The translations under genes and the position numbers were made by a program. 64,000 nucleotides of DNA from Paenibacillus sp. FSL R5-0490 (GTDB taxonomy: Bacteria; Bacillota; Bacilli; Bacillales; Cytobacillaceae): NCBI RefSeq assembly GCF_001956215.1, contig NZ_MRTQ01000001.1, positions 124,001 to 188,000 of the forward strand. Direction: 5' to 3'. The notes beneath the pieces are model-generated. The model saw nothing but the letters and a program-made list of their open reading frames with translations, had not been told where the DNA came from and ran no database searches. Below, one piece after another: positions 8,109 to 17,900 of the stretch (its first letter is position 1; each line of letters opens with the position of its first letter).

Positions 8109-10145
8109 ATGGAGATGAACCAATATTTAGAGGTGTTTATCGAAGAAAGCAAGGAGCATTTGCAGTCGTGCAATGAACAGCTACTTGAATTAGAGAAAAA
8201 TCCTGATGATATAAAAATAGTTAATGAGATTTTCAGATCAGCTCATACGCTGAAAGGCATGTCAGCCACCATGGGATATGAAGATCTCGCAAATCTAACT
8301 CATCAGATGGAAAATGTTCTTGATGCAATCAGAAATCAGAAGATTAAGGTAAATGCTGAAATTCTCGATGTCGTTTTTCTGGCTGTTGATGATCTTGAAG
8401 CAATGGTCCAATCAATTGCAGAAGGTGGAGACGGCAAAAGAGATGTTTCTATAGCTGTTGAAAAGCTGATGCTCATTGAAAAAGGGGAAAGCCCGGCATT
8501 ATCAAAAGCAAGAGCCGAAACGGCAGCAGCTATTGCTGAACCGCAGGGACTGGTCAAGAGTACATACGATGATTTTGAGTGGACCGTAATTCAGCAATCG
8601 AAGGAGCAGGGCTTTGAGACCTATGAAATATCAATAGCCTTGCGGGCTGATTGCCTGCTGAAAGCAGCCAGAGTATTTATGGTTTTTGAGGTCCTTGAGA
8701 AGAGCGGGGAAGTGATCAAAGCGACTCCTTCTGTTGAGCAGCTAGAAGAAGAGCAATTTGATCAGGAATTTTCTGTAACAATTGTGACCCAGGAAACACC
8801 CGAAGTTATCCGTCAGAAATTATTGAAGGTCTCAGAAGTGGATAGGATAGATGTACTTGAGGTTTCTATGGGTGCTTACACCTCCCGGGAAGCTGTGAAG
8901 AATGAAGGTACTCTGCAGCCAGAAATGGAGGAGAAGGCAGATCGTGCATCAGATATGCCAAAAGAGGAAAAGAAGGCGCCTGCAGCAAAGCAAGTCAGCA
9001 ACAAAACTATCAGGGTGAATATAGAGAGACTGGATATCCTTATGAACCTATTTGAAGAATTGGTGATTGACAGAGGCAGACTTGAACAAATATCCAAGGA
9101 ATTAAACAATCAGGAACTTCATGAAACGGTTGAGCATATGTCAAGGATCTCCGGAGACCTGCAGAATATTATTCTGAATATGCGCATGGTCCCAATAGAA
9201 ACAGTATTCAATCGTTTCCCGAGAATGGTCAGACAATTAGCAAGAGATTTAAACAAAAAGATCAATCTCGAAATTGTCGGTGCAGATACCGAACTGGACC
9301 GAACGGTTATTGATGAAATTGGCGATCCGCTTGTTCACTTAATCCGAAATGCATTAGACCATGGTGTTGAAACACCGGAGGTCCGTAAAGCAAATGGTAA
9401 AGGTGAAGAAGGAAATGTCATTCTTAAGGCTTATCACAGCGGCAATCATGTTTTCATTGAAATAGAGGATGATGGCGCAGGAATAAACAAAGATAAGGTT
9501 ATAAAGAAGGCATTAAAAAATGGCATCATTACGGAGCAAACGGCTTCAGCACTAACGGACAAACAGGCATATGAACTTATTTTTGCCTCAGGATTCTCGA
9601 CTGCGGATAAAATCTCCGATGTTTCCGGACGGGGTGTAGGGCTGGATGTTGTCAAGAATACAATTGAGTCATTGGGAGGATCCGTTTCAATAGATTCAAA
9701 AGTTGGACAGGGGTCCATATTCTCCATACAGCTGCCATTAACTTTATCCATTATTTCTGTCATGCTCGTCGAGATTGAGAAGGAAAAATACGCAATCCCT
9801 CTATCTTCTATTATTGAAACAGCTATTATCAGAAAAGAAGACGTCTTAAGTGCACATAATCAGAAGGTGATTGATTTCAGAGGCAAGGTTGTTCCTCTCC
9901 TTTCATTGAAGGAAATCTTTGAAGTGCCATCTGACAATCATGAAGATAATTTTATTTCAGTTGTCATCGTCAGAAAAGGGGAAAAGATGGCCGGACTTGT
10001 GGTGGATTCCTTTATCGGGCAGCAGGAAGTCGTTTTAAAATCACTTGGAAACTACTTAACAAGCGTGTTTGCCATTTCCGGAGCAACTATATTAGGAGAT
10101 GGACAGGTTGCCCTGATAGTGGACTGCAATGCATTGATTAAATAA
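8109..10145 (+). CDS. cheA: Chemotaxis histidine kinase CheA
   Basis: A 678-residue sensor kinase coupling chemoreceptors to CheY and CheB. The domains run in the standard order: Hpt domain with the phosphorylated histidine H46 in AHTLKGMSATMGY; a CheY/CheB-binding region (about 155-265); a flexible linker rich in E, K and A (270-300); the dimerisation helices (IRVNIERLDILMNLFEELV); the ATPase domain with N-box HLIRNALDHG, DDGAGI and GRGVGLDVV; and a C-terminal CheW-like receptor-coupling domain (from about 540). All key residues are intact. It follows cheB by 18 bases and precedes cheW by 22, in the usual Bacillus order. Confidence 0.97.
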   Translation: MEMNQYLEVFIEESKEHLQSCNEQLLELEKNPDDIKIVNEIFRSAHTLKGMSATMGYEDLANLTHQMENVLDAIRNQKIKVNAEILDVVFLAVDDLEAMVQSIAEGGDGKRDVSIAVEKLMLIEKGESPALSKARAETAAAIAEPQGLVKSTYDDFEWTVIQQSKEQGFETYEISIALRADCLLKAARVFMVFEVLEKSGEVIKATPSVEQLEEEQFDQEFSVTIVTQETPEVIRQKLLKVSEVDRIDVLEVSMGAYTSREAVKNEGTLQPEMEEKADRASDMPKEEKKAPAAKQVSNKTIRVNIERLDILMNLFEELVIDRGRLEQISKELNNQELHETVEHMSRISGDLQNIILNMRMVPIETVFNRFPRMVRQLARDLNKKINLEIVGADTELDRTVIDEIGDPLVHLIRNALDHGVETPEVRKANGKGEEGNVILKAYHSGNHVFIEIEDDGAGINKDKVIKKALKNGIITEQTASALTDKQAYELIFASGFSTADKISDVSGRGVGLDVVKNTIESLGGSVSIDSKVGQGSIFSIQLPLTLSIISVMLVEIEKEKYAIPLSSIIETAIIRKEDVLSAHNQKVIDFRGKVVPLLSLKEIFEVPSDNHEDNFISVVIVRKGEKMAGLVVDSFIGQQEVVLKSLGNYLTSVFAISGATILGDGQVALIVDCNALIK

Positions 10146-10167
10146 TACTTTATGATGAGGAGTGAAC

Positions 10168-10647
10168 ATGATGAGCGAAACGGCAGCCGCGGATTTAAAA
10201 TTGATAGTATTTCAGCTGAAAGATAAGGAATATGCGATTCCAGTTAATCAGGTGCGTTCCATTGAAAAGGTTGAGCATATTACACGGGTTCCTCGAACAG
10301 TCGGTTTTGTTAAAGGAGTAATTAATTTAAGGGGTGTTGTGACACCTATCATTAGTCTGAGAAGCAGATTTAATCTTGAAGAGGCTGAATATAATGAGCA
10401 TTCACGAGTAATAATTGCTGTATTGAACGATATGGAAGTCGGATTAATTGTAGATTCTGCAAATGATGTGATTGATGTGGCGCCTGAATCAATTGAACCC
10501 CCTCCGGAGGTAATCGGTTCAGAAGATGCCGATTTTATCAAGGGTGTTACAAAAATCGATAAACGGTTATTTATCCTAATAGATTTGGAAAAAGTCCTGA
10601 ATCCGGAAGAATTGACAGCTCAGGATGGAAAAGGATTAGCGGGATGA
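10168..10647 (+). CDS. cheW: Chemotaxis coupling protein CheW
   Basis: A 159-residue CheW-domain protein that links CheA to chemoreceptors in the signalling array. Conserved features are KEYAIPVNQVRSIEK near residue 20, the VKGVINLRGVVTPIISLR core (about 48-65) and a C-terminal FILIDLEKVL. GAGGAG at 10157-10162 precedes two adjacent in-frame ATGs (10168 and 10171); either is possible and they differ by one residue. The last bases overlap the start of cheC (ATGA). B. subtilis also has the CheV coupling protein, not encoded in this window. Confidence 0.95.
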   Translation: MMSETAAADLKLIVFQLKDKEYAIPVNQVRSIEKVEHITRVPRTVGFVKGVINLRGVVTPIISLRSRFNLEEAEYNEHSRVIIAVLNDMEVGLIVDSANDVIDVAPESIEPPPEVIGSEDADFIKGVTKIDKRLFILIDLEKVLNPEELTAQDGKGLAG

Positions 10648-11285
10648 ATTTTTTAGAGAAAAATATCAGCAGCATGCAATTGGATATTCTTAAAGAAATC
10701 GGGAATATCGGTGCGGGTCATGCTGCTACTGCATTATCAACCTTGCTTAATAAAAAAATTGATATGTCTGTCCCGGATGTGAAAATTGTTTCTTTTGATG
10801 AAATGATCGATATGGCCGGAGGTCCGGAAAATGTTGTGGCAGGGGTGTTTCTAAGGATAGAAGGAGATGCCCCTGGCAGCATGTTTTTTGTCCTTCCTCT
10901 TGCACAGGCTGAAATCTTTATTCGGGAACTGCCTGGAAACATTCCTTTCTGTGCAGATGAGCTGCCATATGATGAACTTGCTCTTTCCGCTCTCCAGGAG
11001 CTTGGCAACATTCTTTCAGGATCATATTTATCTTCATTATCGGATTTTACTAAGCTGTCACTTTTCCCTTCAGTGCCGATGCTAAGCATTGATATGGTGG
11101 GGGCAATTATCGGAACGGGTCTCCTGGAAATTTCGCAGGTGAGCGATTACGCCATCGTAATTGATACAGCTTTAAATGATGAGCTTCAAAATAAGGATGC
11201 TGTTAATGGACATTTCTTTCTGCTGCCTGATCCTGAATCATTTCAAATAATCTTTAAGGCATTGGGAGTTCCGGATTATGAATAG
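10644..11285 (+). CDS. cheC: CheY-P phosphatase CheC
   Basis: A 213-residue CheC/CheX/FliY-family protein that dephosphorylates CheY-P and is controlled by binding CheD. Two copies of the phosphatase signature with Glu-x-x-Asn are visible: LKEIGNIGAGHAATALS near residues 15-31 and ALQELGNILSGSYLSSLS near 115-132. Two active centres with this spacing are typical of CheC. The start codon overlaps the cheW stop by 4 bases, and its own end overlaps cheD by 8, consistent with equimolar synthesis of the CheC-CheD pair. Confidence 0.95.
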   Translation: MNFLEKNISSMQLDILKEIGNIGAGHAATALSTLLNKKIDMSVPDVKIVSFDEMIDMAGGPENVVAGVFLRIEGDAPGSMFFVLPLAQAEIFIRELPGNIPFCADELPYDELALSALQELGNILSGSYLSSLSDFTKLSLFPSVPMLSIDMVGAIIGTGLLEISQVSDYAIVIDTALNDELQNKDAVNGHFFLLPDPESFQIIFKALGVPDYE

Positions 11286-11775
11286 TATTCTAGAAATTGT
11301 AAAAGTTGGCATAGCAGATATGAATATTGTTAAAACTCCCGGATTAATCAGGACATCAGGACTTGGTTCCTGTGTCGGTGTGGTACTTTATGATCTTAGT
11401 TCAGAAATTGCCGGGCTGGCACATATTATGCTGCCTGATTCATCTCTTGCAAAAAACACAAGCTTTAATTCAGCTAAATATGCTGATACTGCAATTCGGG
11501 ATTTAGTGAGCCTGCTGGAGAAAAAAGGTGCAAAAGCTTCACGATTAAAAGCCAAAATTGCCGGCGGAGCCCAAATGTTCCAATACTCCTCCGGAAGTGA
11601 TTTAATGAGGATTGGCCCAAGGAATGTGGAAGCAGTTAAAAAGGAACTAAATTCCTTAAAGATTGCTATTTTAGGTGAAGATGTTGGCGGACATAGCGGC
11701 AGAACAATTGAATTCAATCCTCAATCAGGCGATCTGATGGTGCGGACTGTTAATAAAGGCCAAGTTGTTATTTAA
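11278..11775 (+). CDS. cheD: Chemoreceptor glutamine deamidase CheD
   Basis: A 165-residue deamidase that converts receptor glutamines to methylatable glutamates and, in Bacillus, also binds CheC to tune CheY-P turnover. The cysteine-hydrolase triad can be placed at C32 (GLGSCVGVVLYD), H49 (GLAHIML) and a Thr at 26. The GGAQMF and GEDVGGHSGRTI motifs near residues 100 and 135 are also typical. It starts inside the end of cheC. It is the last chemotaxis gene here; a 261-base gap with its own candidate promoter then leads to sigD. Confidence 0.95.
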   Translation: MNSILEIVKVGIADMNIVKTPGLIRTSGLGSCVGVVLYDLSSEIAGLAHIMLPDSSLAKNTSFNSAKYADTAIRDLVSLLEKKGAKASRLKAKIAGGAQMFQYSSGSDLMRIGPRNVEAVKKELNSLKIAILGEDVGGHSGRTIEFNPQSGDLMVRTVNKGQVVI

Positions 11776-11965
11776 ACTCACGTTCCAGGGTGGGCAGATA
11801 CAGCCTTATATAAATCGTCTTAAAAGTCTTAATTGCTGCCGGATGATCACTGCCAGCCATACAAGCTGATTTTTTCTCCGGCTTAATTATTGCTCTCTCC
11901 AATTATTTCTTCGAAAGCACCCCCTTTTTTTTGGAAAAGAACTGAGCAGTTTAGGATGAAAGGTA

Positions 11966-11994
11966 ATATTTTTATATAAAAGTTTTGATATACT
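11966..11994 (+). promoter_or_regulatory. Candidate extended -10 promoter before sigD
   Basis: TATACT at 11989-11994 is preceded by TGA, giving an extended -10 element; the -35 position (ATATTT) is poor. It lies about 43 bases before the sigD start in a 261-base gap (11776-12036) that otherwise shows no gene and no convincing terminator. This would give sigD some expression independent of the long fla/che transcript. Inference only. Confidence 0.4.
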
Positions 11995-12036
11995 AACAAT
12001 AATTAATAGAAATGGAAACGTTTGAGGAGGATGGCC

Positions 12037-12792
12037 ATGGCAGACATGATAACCGAAGAAAGCACATACTGGGCTAAATGGGTCGACTCTCGTGATGCTC
12101 AAGCGGGGAATTTTCTTGTGAAAAAATATTTGCCTCTTGTAAGCTATCATGTTCAGCGAATATCCGCTGCCCTGCCGAAGAATGTTTCAAGAGATGATAT
12201 AAGAAGCCTTGGGCTAATGGGTTTGTACGATGCGCTGGAAAAGTTTGAGCCTGCAAGAGATTTGAAATTTGATACATATGCTTCGTTTCGAATTCGCGGT
12301 GCCATTCTTGATGGATTAAGAAAAGAAGATTGGCTTCCCAGAAGTACGAGGGATAAGGCGAAAAAAATTGAAGCAGCCACTGAGAAGCTGGAGCAGCGGC
12401 TGATGCGCAATGCAACAGTTTATGAAATTGCTGAAGAAACAGATATGCAGGAAGAAGAAGTATATTCTGTTATGAACGAACATTTTTACGCAAACATCCT
12501 CTCAATTGATGAGCAGCCTGATTCAGAAGAAAAAGATGCCAGTTATTCAATTAAGGATGAAAAAGCAATCATTCCAGAAGAAAAGGTATTAAAAAATGAA
12601 ATCTTGGAAGAAATGGCTGAAAAAATCTTACAGTTAAATGAAAAAGAGCAGCTTGTGCTAAGTTTATTTTACAAAGAGGAATTAACTCTTACAGAAATTG
12701 GCGAAGTAATGGGCCTATCAACTTCCCGCATATCCCAAATCCATTCTAAATCAATTTTTAAGCTGAGGCAGTTGCTGGAAAAAGCCATATAG
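12037..12792 (+). CDS. sigD: Flagellar/motility sigma factor SigD
   Basis: A 251-residue sigma-28 (FliA/WhiG) family factor directing transcription of flagellin, motor, chemoreceptor and autolysin genes. Region 2 (about 25-90) shows SLGLMGLYDALEKFEPARDLKFDTYASFRIRG-type sequence; region 3 follows (PRSTRDKAKKIEAATEKLEQ); region 4 contains LNEKEQLVLSLFYKEELTLTEIGEVM and SRISQIHSKSI, the helix-turn-helix that reads the -35. I took ATG 12037 (MADMITEES) because TGAGGAGG at 12023-12030 is six bases upstream; ATG 12031 would touch the Shine-Dalgarno. In B. subtilis its distal operon position influences the motile/sessile choice. Confidence 0.96.
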   Translation: MADMITEESTYWAKWVDSRDAQAGNFLVKKYLPLVSYHVQRISAALPKNVSRDDIRSLGLMGLYDALEKFEPARDLKFDTYASFRIRGAILDGLRKEDWLPRSTRDKAKKIEAATEKLEQRLMRNATVYEIAEETDMQEEEVYSVMNEHFYANILSIDEQPDSEEKDASYSIKDEKAIIPEEKVLKNEILEEMAEKILQLNEKEQLVLSLFYKEELTLTEIGEVMGLSTSRISQIHSKSIFKLRQLLEKAI

Positions 12793-12829
12793 TTTTATGC
12801 CATTACTTTCTGCGAAGGAAGGAATCAGC

Positions 12830-14203
12830 ATGGAAAACCAATTTCAACTTTTAGTTGATGCTCACGGTTTATCTGCATGGATACAGACGACAGATATTGA
12901 TGAACTGGATGGAACTGTCCAGCCTGAAATGATCCATAAACTGCTTGCTGACGAAAAGGTCATTTTTGGTGTGAGCGAAGATGTAATCCAGAGAATCTGC
13001 AGAGATCCGTTCTCAGTGGAATATCCCATACGAATAGCAAAAGGAATTCCTGCAGAAAACGGCAGTGATGCATATCTGTTAAATGAAATCTCTTTTGACC
13101 GGAAAACGGGCAGAAAGAGATTTAATTTTAGAGATGTTCTCCATATCCCATCTGTTACACAGGGACAGCTCCTGGCCTCTGTTATTCCTGCTACCCCCTG
13201 TGCTTCCGGAAAGAATATTTTTGGCAAGCTGATACCGGCAAAGGATGGAAAACCTTTAAGAGTCAAGGCAGGGAAAAATGTTTTCGTAAATGGCGACAAA
13301 TATTATTCGCTATTAGATGGACAGGTTAGTTTCACTCAGAACAGCATTTCTGTGAATCCAGTGTTTGAGGTTAAAGGAGACCTTGACTTGAAGACAGGGA
13401 ATATTAATTTTGTCGGGAACGTTGTGATTCGGGGAAACGTTCCTGCCGGTTATGAAGTCAAAGCCGGAGGTGACATCATTGTTGCCGGTATGGTTGAAGG
13501 CTCTTTCCTGCAGGCGGATAATAACGTGCTTGTTACTGGCGGAATTTCAGGCAGTCATAAAGGTTCGCTTGTTTCTGGAGGTTCTGTTCAGGCAGCATAC
13601 CTGAATCAGGCAAATGTGAAGGCAGAACAGGATGTTATTATACAAAAGTCAATTCTGCACAGCAATGTTCAAGCTGGCGGAGCCATCAGATGCAGTGGCG
13701 CATTGGTTATTGGAGGAAAGCTTCAGTCCGGGTCAGACATTGAAATCAAAGAACTGGGCAATCACTTATTTACTAAGACAGAGCTTCTTGCCGGAATGGA
13801 CTCCAATGTGGATAACACCCAAAAAGAACTATTAAATGAAACAGCCAAACTTCACGAATCGATCAAAAAGCTTGATAGTATCGAAGGCAGACTGACAGAA
13901 ATGGCAAAGCTGACAGGAAAGCTGACAGATGAACAAAGAATAATTATTCTCAAGCAAAGGGCTACCAAAGCTCATTTGCAGAAAAAAATGAGCAAAATAA
14001 ATGAAGATCTGGCTGAATTGGAAAGAGAAAAAGAAGAAAAAATGAATGCTTCAATCCTTATTTACGGTCAGGTCTATCCCAACACGGAAATTCACTTTGG
14101 AAAGTATTCAAAAGTGATTCGGCAAACTGTCAAATCTTTAAAGTTTCATTTTCTAAAAGGAGAAATAAGAAGTGAGCCGTTATCAGGGTGTGATCAGGGA
14201 TGA
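12830..14203 (+). CDS. DUF342/FapA-family protein
   Basis: A 457-residue protein of the DUF342 (FapA, flagellar assembly protein A) family. Residues about 5-170 look like the N-terminal FapA domain; 170-330 are rich in regularly spaced Gly and Val (GDLDLKTGNINFVGNVVIRG, VKAGGDIIVAGMVEG), the pattern of a right-handed parallel beta-helix; about 335-420 is a charged coiled coil. The exact role is unknown; a Vibrio homologue affects flagellation. B. subtilis lacks a gene at this site between sigD and swrB. The start ATG 12830 has GGAAGGAA about ten bases upstream; an in-frame start at 12797 lacks one. It overlaps the next gene by 4 bases (ATGA), implying coupled translation. Confidence 0.8.
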   Translation: MENQFQLLVDAHGLSAWIQTTDIDELDGTVQPEMIHKLLADEKVIFGVSEDVIQRICRDPFSVEYPIRIAKGIPAENGSDAYLLNEISFDRKTGRKRFNFRDVLHIPSVTQGQLLASVIPATPCASGKNIFGKLIPAKDGKPLRVKAGKNVFVNGDKYYSLLDGQVSFTQNSISVNPVFEVKGDLDLKTGNINFVGNVVIRGNVPAGYEVKAGGDIIVAGMVEGSFLQADNNVLVTGGISGSHKGSLVSGGSVQAAYLNQANVKAEQDVIIQKSILHSNVQAGGAIRCSGALVIGGKLQSGSDIEIKELGNHLFTKTELLAGMDSNVDNTQKELLNETAKLHESIKKLDSIEGRLTEMAKLTGKLTDEQRIIILKQRATKAHLQKKMSKINEDLAELEREKEEKMNASILIYGQVYPNTEIHFGKYSKVIRQTVKSLKFHFLKGEIRSEPLSGCDQG

Positions 14204-14511
14204 GTTTGAAATCAATAGAACTTCAGATAGCACTTCCAAGAACGTTCGAAGCAGGTAAAATTCAGGATCAGCTTCAGCAGAGGGGACAGACCATCAGCGG
14301 GTTTGCTGCCGACAGTATACAGGAAAATGCTGAAAAGCAGCGTAAAACTGTGGTAAAACAGGAGCATAAACAAAATGTCAATCTTGGCAATGATGACAGT
14401 GAAAGACAAAAAGAGGCCGGGGGACAAGATAGGAAAGAAGATCAAAAAAAAGACAGCAATGACAGACAGAGCCATCCATACAAAGGGAAGGTTATTGACT
14501 ACAGCGGATAG
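14200..14511 (+). CDS. Small hydrophilic protein of unknown function, coupled to the DUF342 gene
   Basis: A 103-residue, highly charged protein that I cannot assign to a named family. Visible features are an N-terminal conserved-looking block with IALPRTFEAGKIQDQLQQRG, a disordered middle dominated by K, Q, E, D and N (about residues 45-88), and a C-terminal block HPYKGKVIDYSG. No signal peptide or membrane segment. The coding sequence starts in the ATGA overlap with the DUF342 gene and ends 9 bases before swrB, so it is almost certainly real and co-expressed with motility genes. I have a vague memory of short proteins with similar N- and C-terminal blocks near sigD in other Firmicutes, but cannot verify it. 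Confidence 0.75.
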   Translation: MSLKSIELQIALPRTFEAGKIQDQLQQRGQTISGFAADSIQENAEKQRKTVVKQEHKQNVNLGNDDSERQKEAGGQDRKEDQKKDSNDRQSHPYKGKVIDYSG

Positions 14512-14520
14512 AGGGATATC

Positions 14521-15120
14521 ATGACAGCTTTTCTATTAGCTATAAGCCTGCTATTAAATATTGTAGCCTTATTAGCCATTATTCTGCTTTATTTGCGTCA
14601 GAATAAACTAATGGATACAGAGAAGAGACAGGAAAAAGTGCTTATTGAAATGGAAGAGGTTATATCGGCGTACCTTGTTCAAATGAAAGAAGAAAACGAT
14701 GATTTTATTAGCAGACTTTCGAAGATCAATGTGAAAAACGATACTTCTATAAAAGAGACAAGCATCAGAGTAAATTTGGACAGAAAAAATGATCAAGATA
14801 TAGCTAAAGCAGATGAGAAATCAATGCCATTAGCCAGAGCGTCCATTTACCAGGCATCTAAAGCCTACAAACAGAATCTGAGGGCAGCTGAGGATAAATT
14901 GAGTGAAACAGAAAGCTTATCATCCTTAAAGGAAACTGAATCTGTCACACGGTCAGATAGCAGTCAGTCAACTAAGGAAGAAAATTCCTCATCAATAGAT
15001 GATCAAGTGTTTATTCTGAAAAAACAGGGAATGAGTGCAGGGGATATTGCCAAAAAATTAGGCAAAGGGAAGACAGAAGTCGAGCTAATGCTTAAATTTC
15101 GTCAAAATCAGCAAGAATAG
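14521..15120 (+). CDS. swrB: SwrB-like swarming/flagellar assembly activator
   Basis: A 199-residue protein with one N-terminal membrane anchor (about residues 4-24), a predicted coiled coil (30-70), a long Ser/Glu-rich low-complexity linker (75-160) and a C-terminal HTH-like block VFILKKQGMSAGDIAKKLGKGKTEVELMLKF. This architecture and position just before rpsB match SwrB (YlxL/DUF6115) of B. subtilis, which promotes maturation of the flagellar basal body and hence SigD activity. The linker makes it longer than B. subtilis SwrB. Assignment is by architecture, C-terminal motif and synteny; overall identity is low. Confidence 0.75.
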   Translation: MTAFLLAISLLLNIVALLAIILLYLRQNKLMDTEKRQEKVLIEMEEVISAYLVQMKEENDDFISRLSKINVKNDTSIKETSIRVNLDRKNDQDIAKADEKSMPLARASIYQASKAYKQNLRAAEDKLSETESLSSLKETESVTRSDSSQSTKEENSSSIDDQVFILKKQGMSAGDIAKKLGKGKTEVELMLKFRQNQQE

Positions 15121-15121
15121 C

Positions 15122-15150
15122 TTGATTGTGAAAAACACTTATGCTATATT
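15122..15150 (+). promoter_or_regulatory. Sigma-A promoter of rpsB
   Basis: TTGATT (15122-15127), a 17-base spacer and TATATT (15145-15150) with TG one base upstream of the -10: a strong extended sigma-A promoter directly after swrB. Transcription would begin near 15157, giving a leader of about 110 bases. Confidence 0.75.
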
Positions 15151-15184
15151 AACAAATGGTGTTAATACACACGCTTATGGATTT

Positions 15185-15219
15185 AGCCGGATGGTGCTGT
15201 TCACATGCAGTTGCCGGCT
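15185..15219 (+). promoter_or_regulatory. Hairpin in the rpsB leader (candidate S2 autoregulatory site)
   Basis: AGCCGG at 15185-15190 pairs with CCGGCT at 15214-15219, with a smaller inner pairing around the CTG/CAG triplets. It lies between the promoter and the Shine-Dalgarno AGGAGG (15255-15260) of rpsB. Ribosomal protein S2 is known to autoregulate its own mRNA in bacteria; that this hairpin is the site is inference from position. Confidence 0.45.
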
Positions 15220-15255
15220 GAAAATGATATAGGCGGAGGAAATAAAAACCATTAG

Positions 15256-15969
<714 letters not shown>

Positions 15970-15971
15970 TA

Positions 15972-16015
15972 GAAAAGCGGAAGCGCTCTGTGGCGCTGGG
16001 GCTGTACAGCTCTAA
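15972..16015 (+). repeat. Short dispersed repeat copy between rpsB and tsf
   Basis: GAAAAGCGGAAGCGC followed by GGCGCTGGGGCTGTACAGCTC. Read on the - strand it is AGCTGTACAGCCCCAGCGCC...GCGCTTCCGCTTTTC, which matches both ends of the large element before dxr (AGCTCCAGCGCC at 20451-20462 and GCGCTTCCGCTTTTC at 20676-20690), but with the roughly 210-base interior missing and in the opposite orientation. A minimal copy of the same family. It starts two bases after the rpsB stop. Confidence 0.65.
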
Positions 16016-16038
16016 GTTGCTTTTTTCTTGATTTAAAG

Positions 16039-16076
16039 AAGGTGATAAGAGGGAGCCCCTTTATCACCTTTTTTTA
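16039..16076 (+). terminator. Terminator after rpsB
   Basis: AAGGTGATAAGAGGG / CCCTTTATCACCTT form a stem of about 14 pairs with an AGC loop and one bulge, followed by TTTTTT. A clear intrinsic terminator between rpsB and tsf. Confidence 0.85.
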
Positions 16077-16157
16077 AAGAAAAGGCAAAGTTTAGTTTTC
16101 TATACAGTAATAAATGGTAAAGATATTATTACATAACTCATTAAGGAGGATCTCATA

Positions 16158-17039
16158 ATGGCAATTACTGCTCAAATGGTTAAAGAACTTCGTGAAAAAA
16201 CAGGCGCAGGCATGATGGACTGCAAAAAAGCTCTTCAGGAAACTGAAGGTGATATGGAAAAAGCAATCGACTTCCTTCGTGAAAAAGGAATTGCTAAAGC
16301 TGCTAAAAAAGGTGACCGTATCGCTGCAGAAGGTCTTACTTCTGTAAAGGTTGACGGAAACGAAGCGGTTATCCTTGAAGTAAACTCTGAAACAGATTTC
16401 GTTGCTAAAAACGAAGGATTCCAAACACTTGTTAAAGAAATCGCGGAGCACTTACTTACTGCAAAGCCGGCTTCAGTAGAAGAAGCAGCTGGACAAACTA
16501 TGGCTAACGGTGCTACTTTAGAATCTCACATCAATAGTGCGATTGCTAAAATCGGAGAAAAGCTTTCTCTTCGCCGCTTCGAAATCAAAACAAAAACTGA
16601 CAGCGATGCATTTGGTGCATACCTTCACATGGGCGGACGCATTGGTGTGCTAACAGTTCTTGAAGGAACAACTGACGAAAATGCAGCGAAAGATGTTGCA
16701 ATGCATATTGCAGCTCTAAATCCTAAATATGTATCCCGTGATGAAGTGTCACAGGACGAAGTTGAGCGCGAGCGTCAAGTATTGACTCAGCAGGCTCTTA
16801 ACGAAGGCAAGCCGGAAAACATCGTTGCAAAGATGGTTGAAGGACGTCTTGGCAAGTATTTCGAAGATGTTTGCGTAAACGACCAGGCTTTTGTTAAAAA
16901 CCCTGATCAAAAAGTTGGCAAATTCGTTGAATCTAAAGGCGGAAAAATCCGTGAGTTCGTTCGCTATGAAGTTGGAGAAGGCATCGAAAAGCGTGAAGAC
17001 AACTTCGCTGAAGAAGTAATGAACCAAGTTAAGAAGTAA
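16158..17039 (+). CDS. tsf: Elongation factor Ts
   Basis: A 293-residue nucleotide exchange factor that releases GDP from EF-Tu. The N-terminal UBA-like domain carries [12 protein letters not shown], followed by the core with [10 protein letters not shown] (about residue 77), the residues that insert into EF-Tu. The C-terminal EF-Ts domain ends at about 290. Codon bias is strong, as for rpsB. A near-perfect AAGGAGG (16144-16150) precedes the ATG. It has terminators on both sides; its own promoter in 16077-16150 is not obvious, so part of its expression may be read-through from rpsB. Confidence 0.97.
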   Translation: MAITAQMVKELREKTGAGMMDCKKALQETEGDMEKAIDFLREKGIAKAAKKGDRIAAEGLTSVKVDGNEAVILEVNSETDFVAKNEGFQTLVKEIAEHLLTAKPASVEEAAGQTMANGATLESHINSAIAKIGEKLSLRRFEIKTKTDSDAFGAYLHMGGRIGVLTVLEGTTDENAAKDVAMHIAALNPKYVSRDEVSQDEVERERQVLTQQALNEGKPENIVAKMVEGRLGKYFEDVCVNDQAFVKNPDQKVGKFVESKGGKIREFVRYEVGEGIEKREDNFAEEVMNQVKK

Positions 17040-17068
17040 TATTTTATAGAAATAAATCAGCTATGATT

Positions 17069-17096
17069 CAGGGAACACTTTGTGTTCCCTGTTTTT
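17069..17096 (+). terminator. Terminator after tsf
   Basis: CAGGGAACAC / GTGTTCCCTG stem of ten pairs with a TTT loop and a TTTTT tail: a textbook intrinsic terminator between tsf and pyrH. Confidence 0.9.
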
Positions 17097-17138
17097 CAAG
17101 AATGAGATAGATTGTAAATGCAGCAATAGCGCCTTTAA

Positions 17139-17899
<761 letters not shown>

Positions 17900-17900
<1 letters not shown>

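Noticed and set aside
12011-12030. cre-like sequence in the sigD leader (TGGAAACGTTTGAG)
   Set aside because: Several specified positions of the CcpA consensus fail, and it overlaps the ribosome binding site; probably coincidence.
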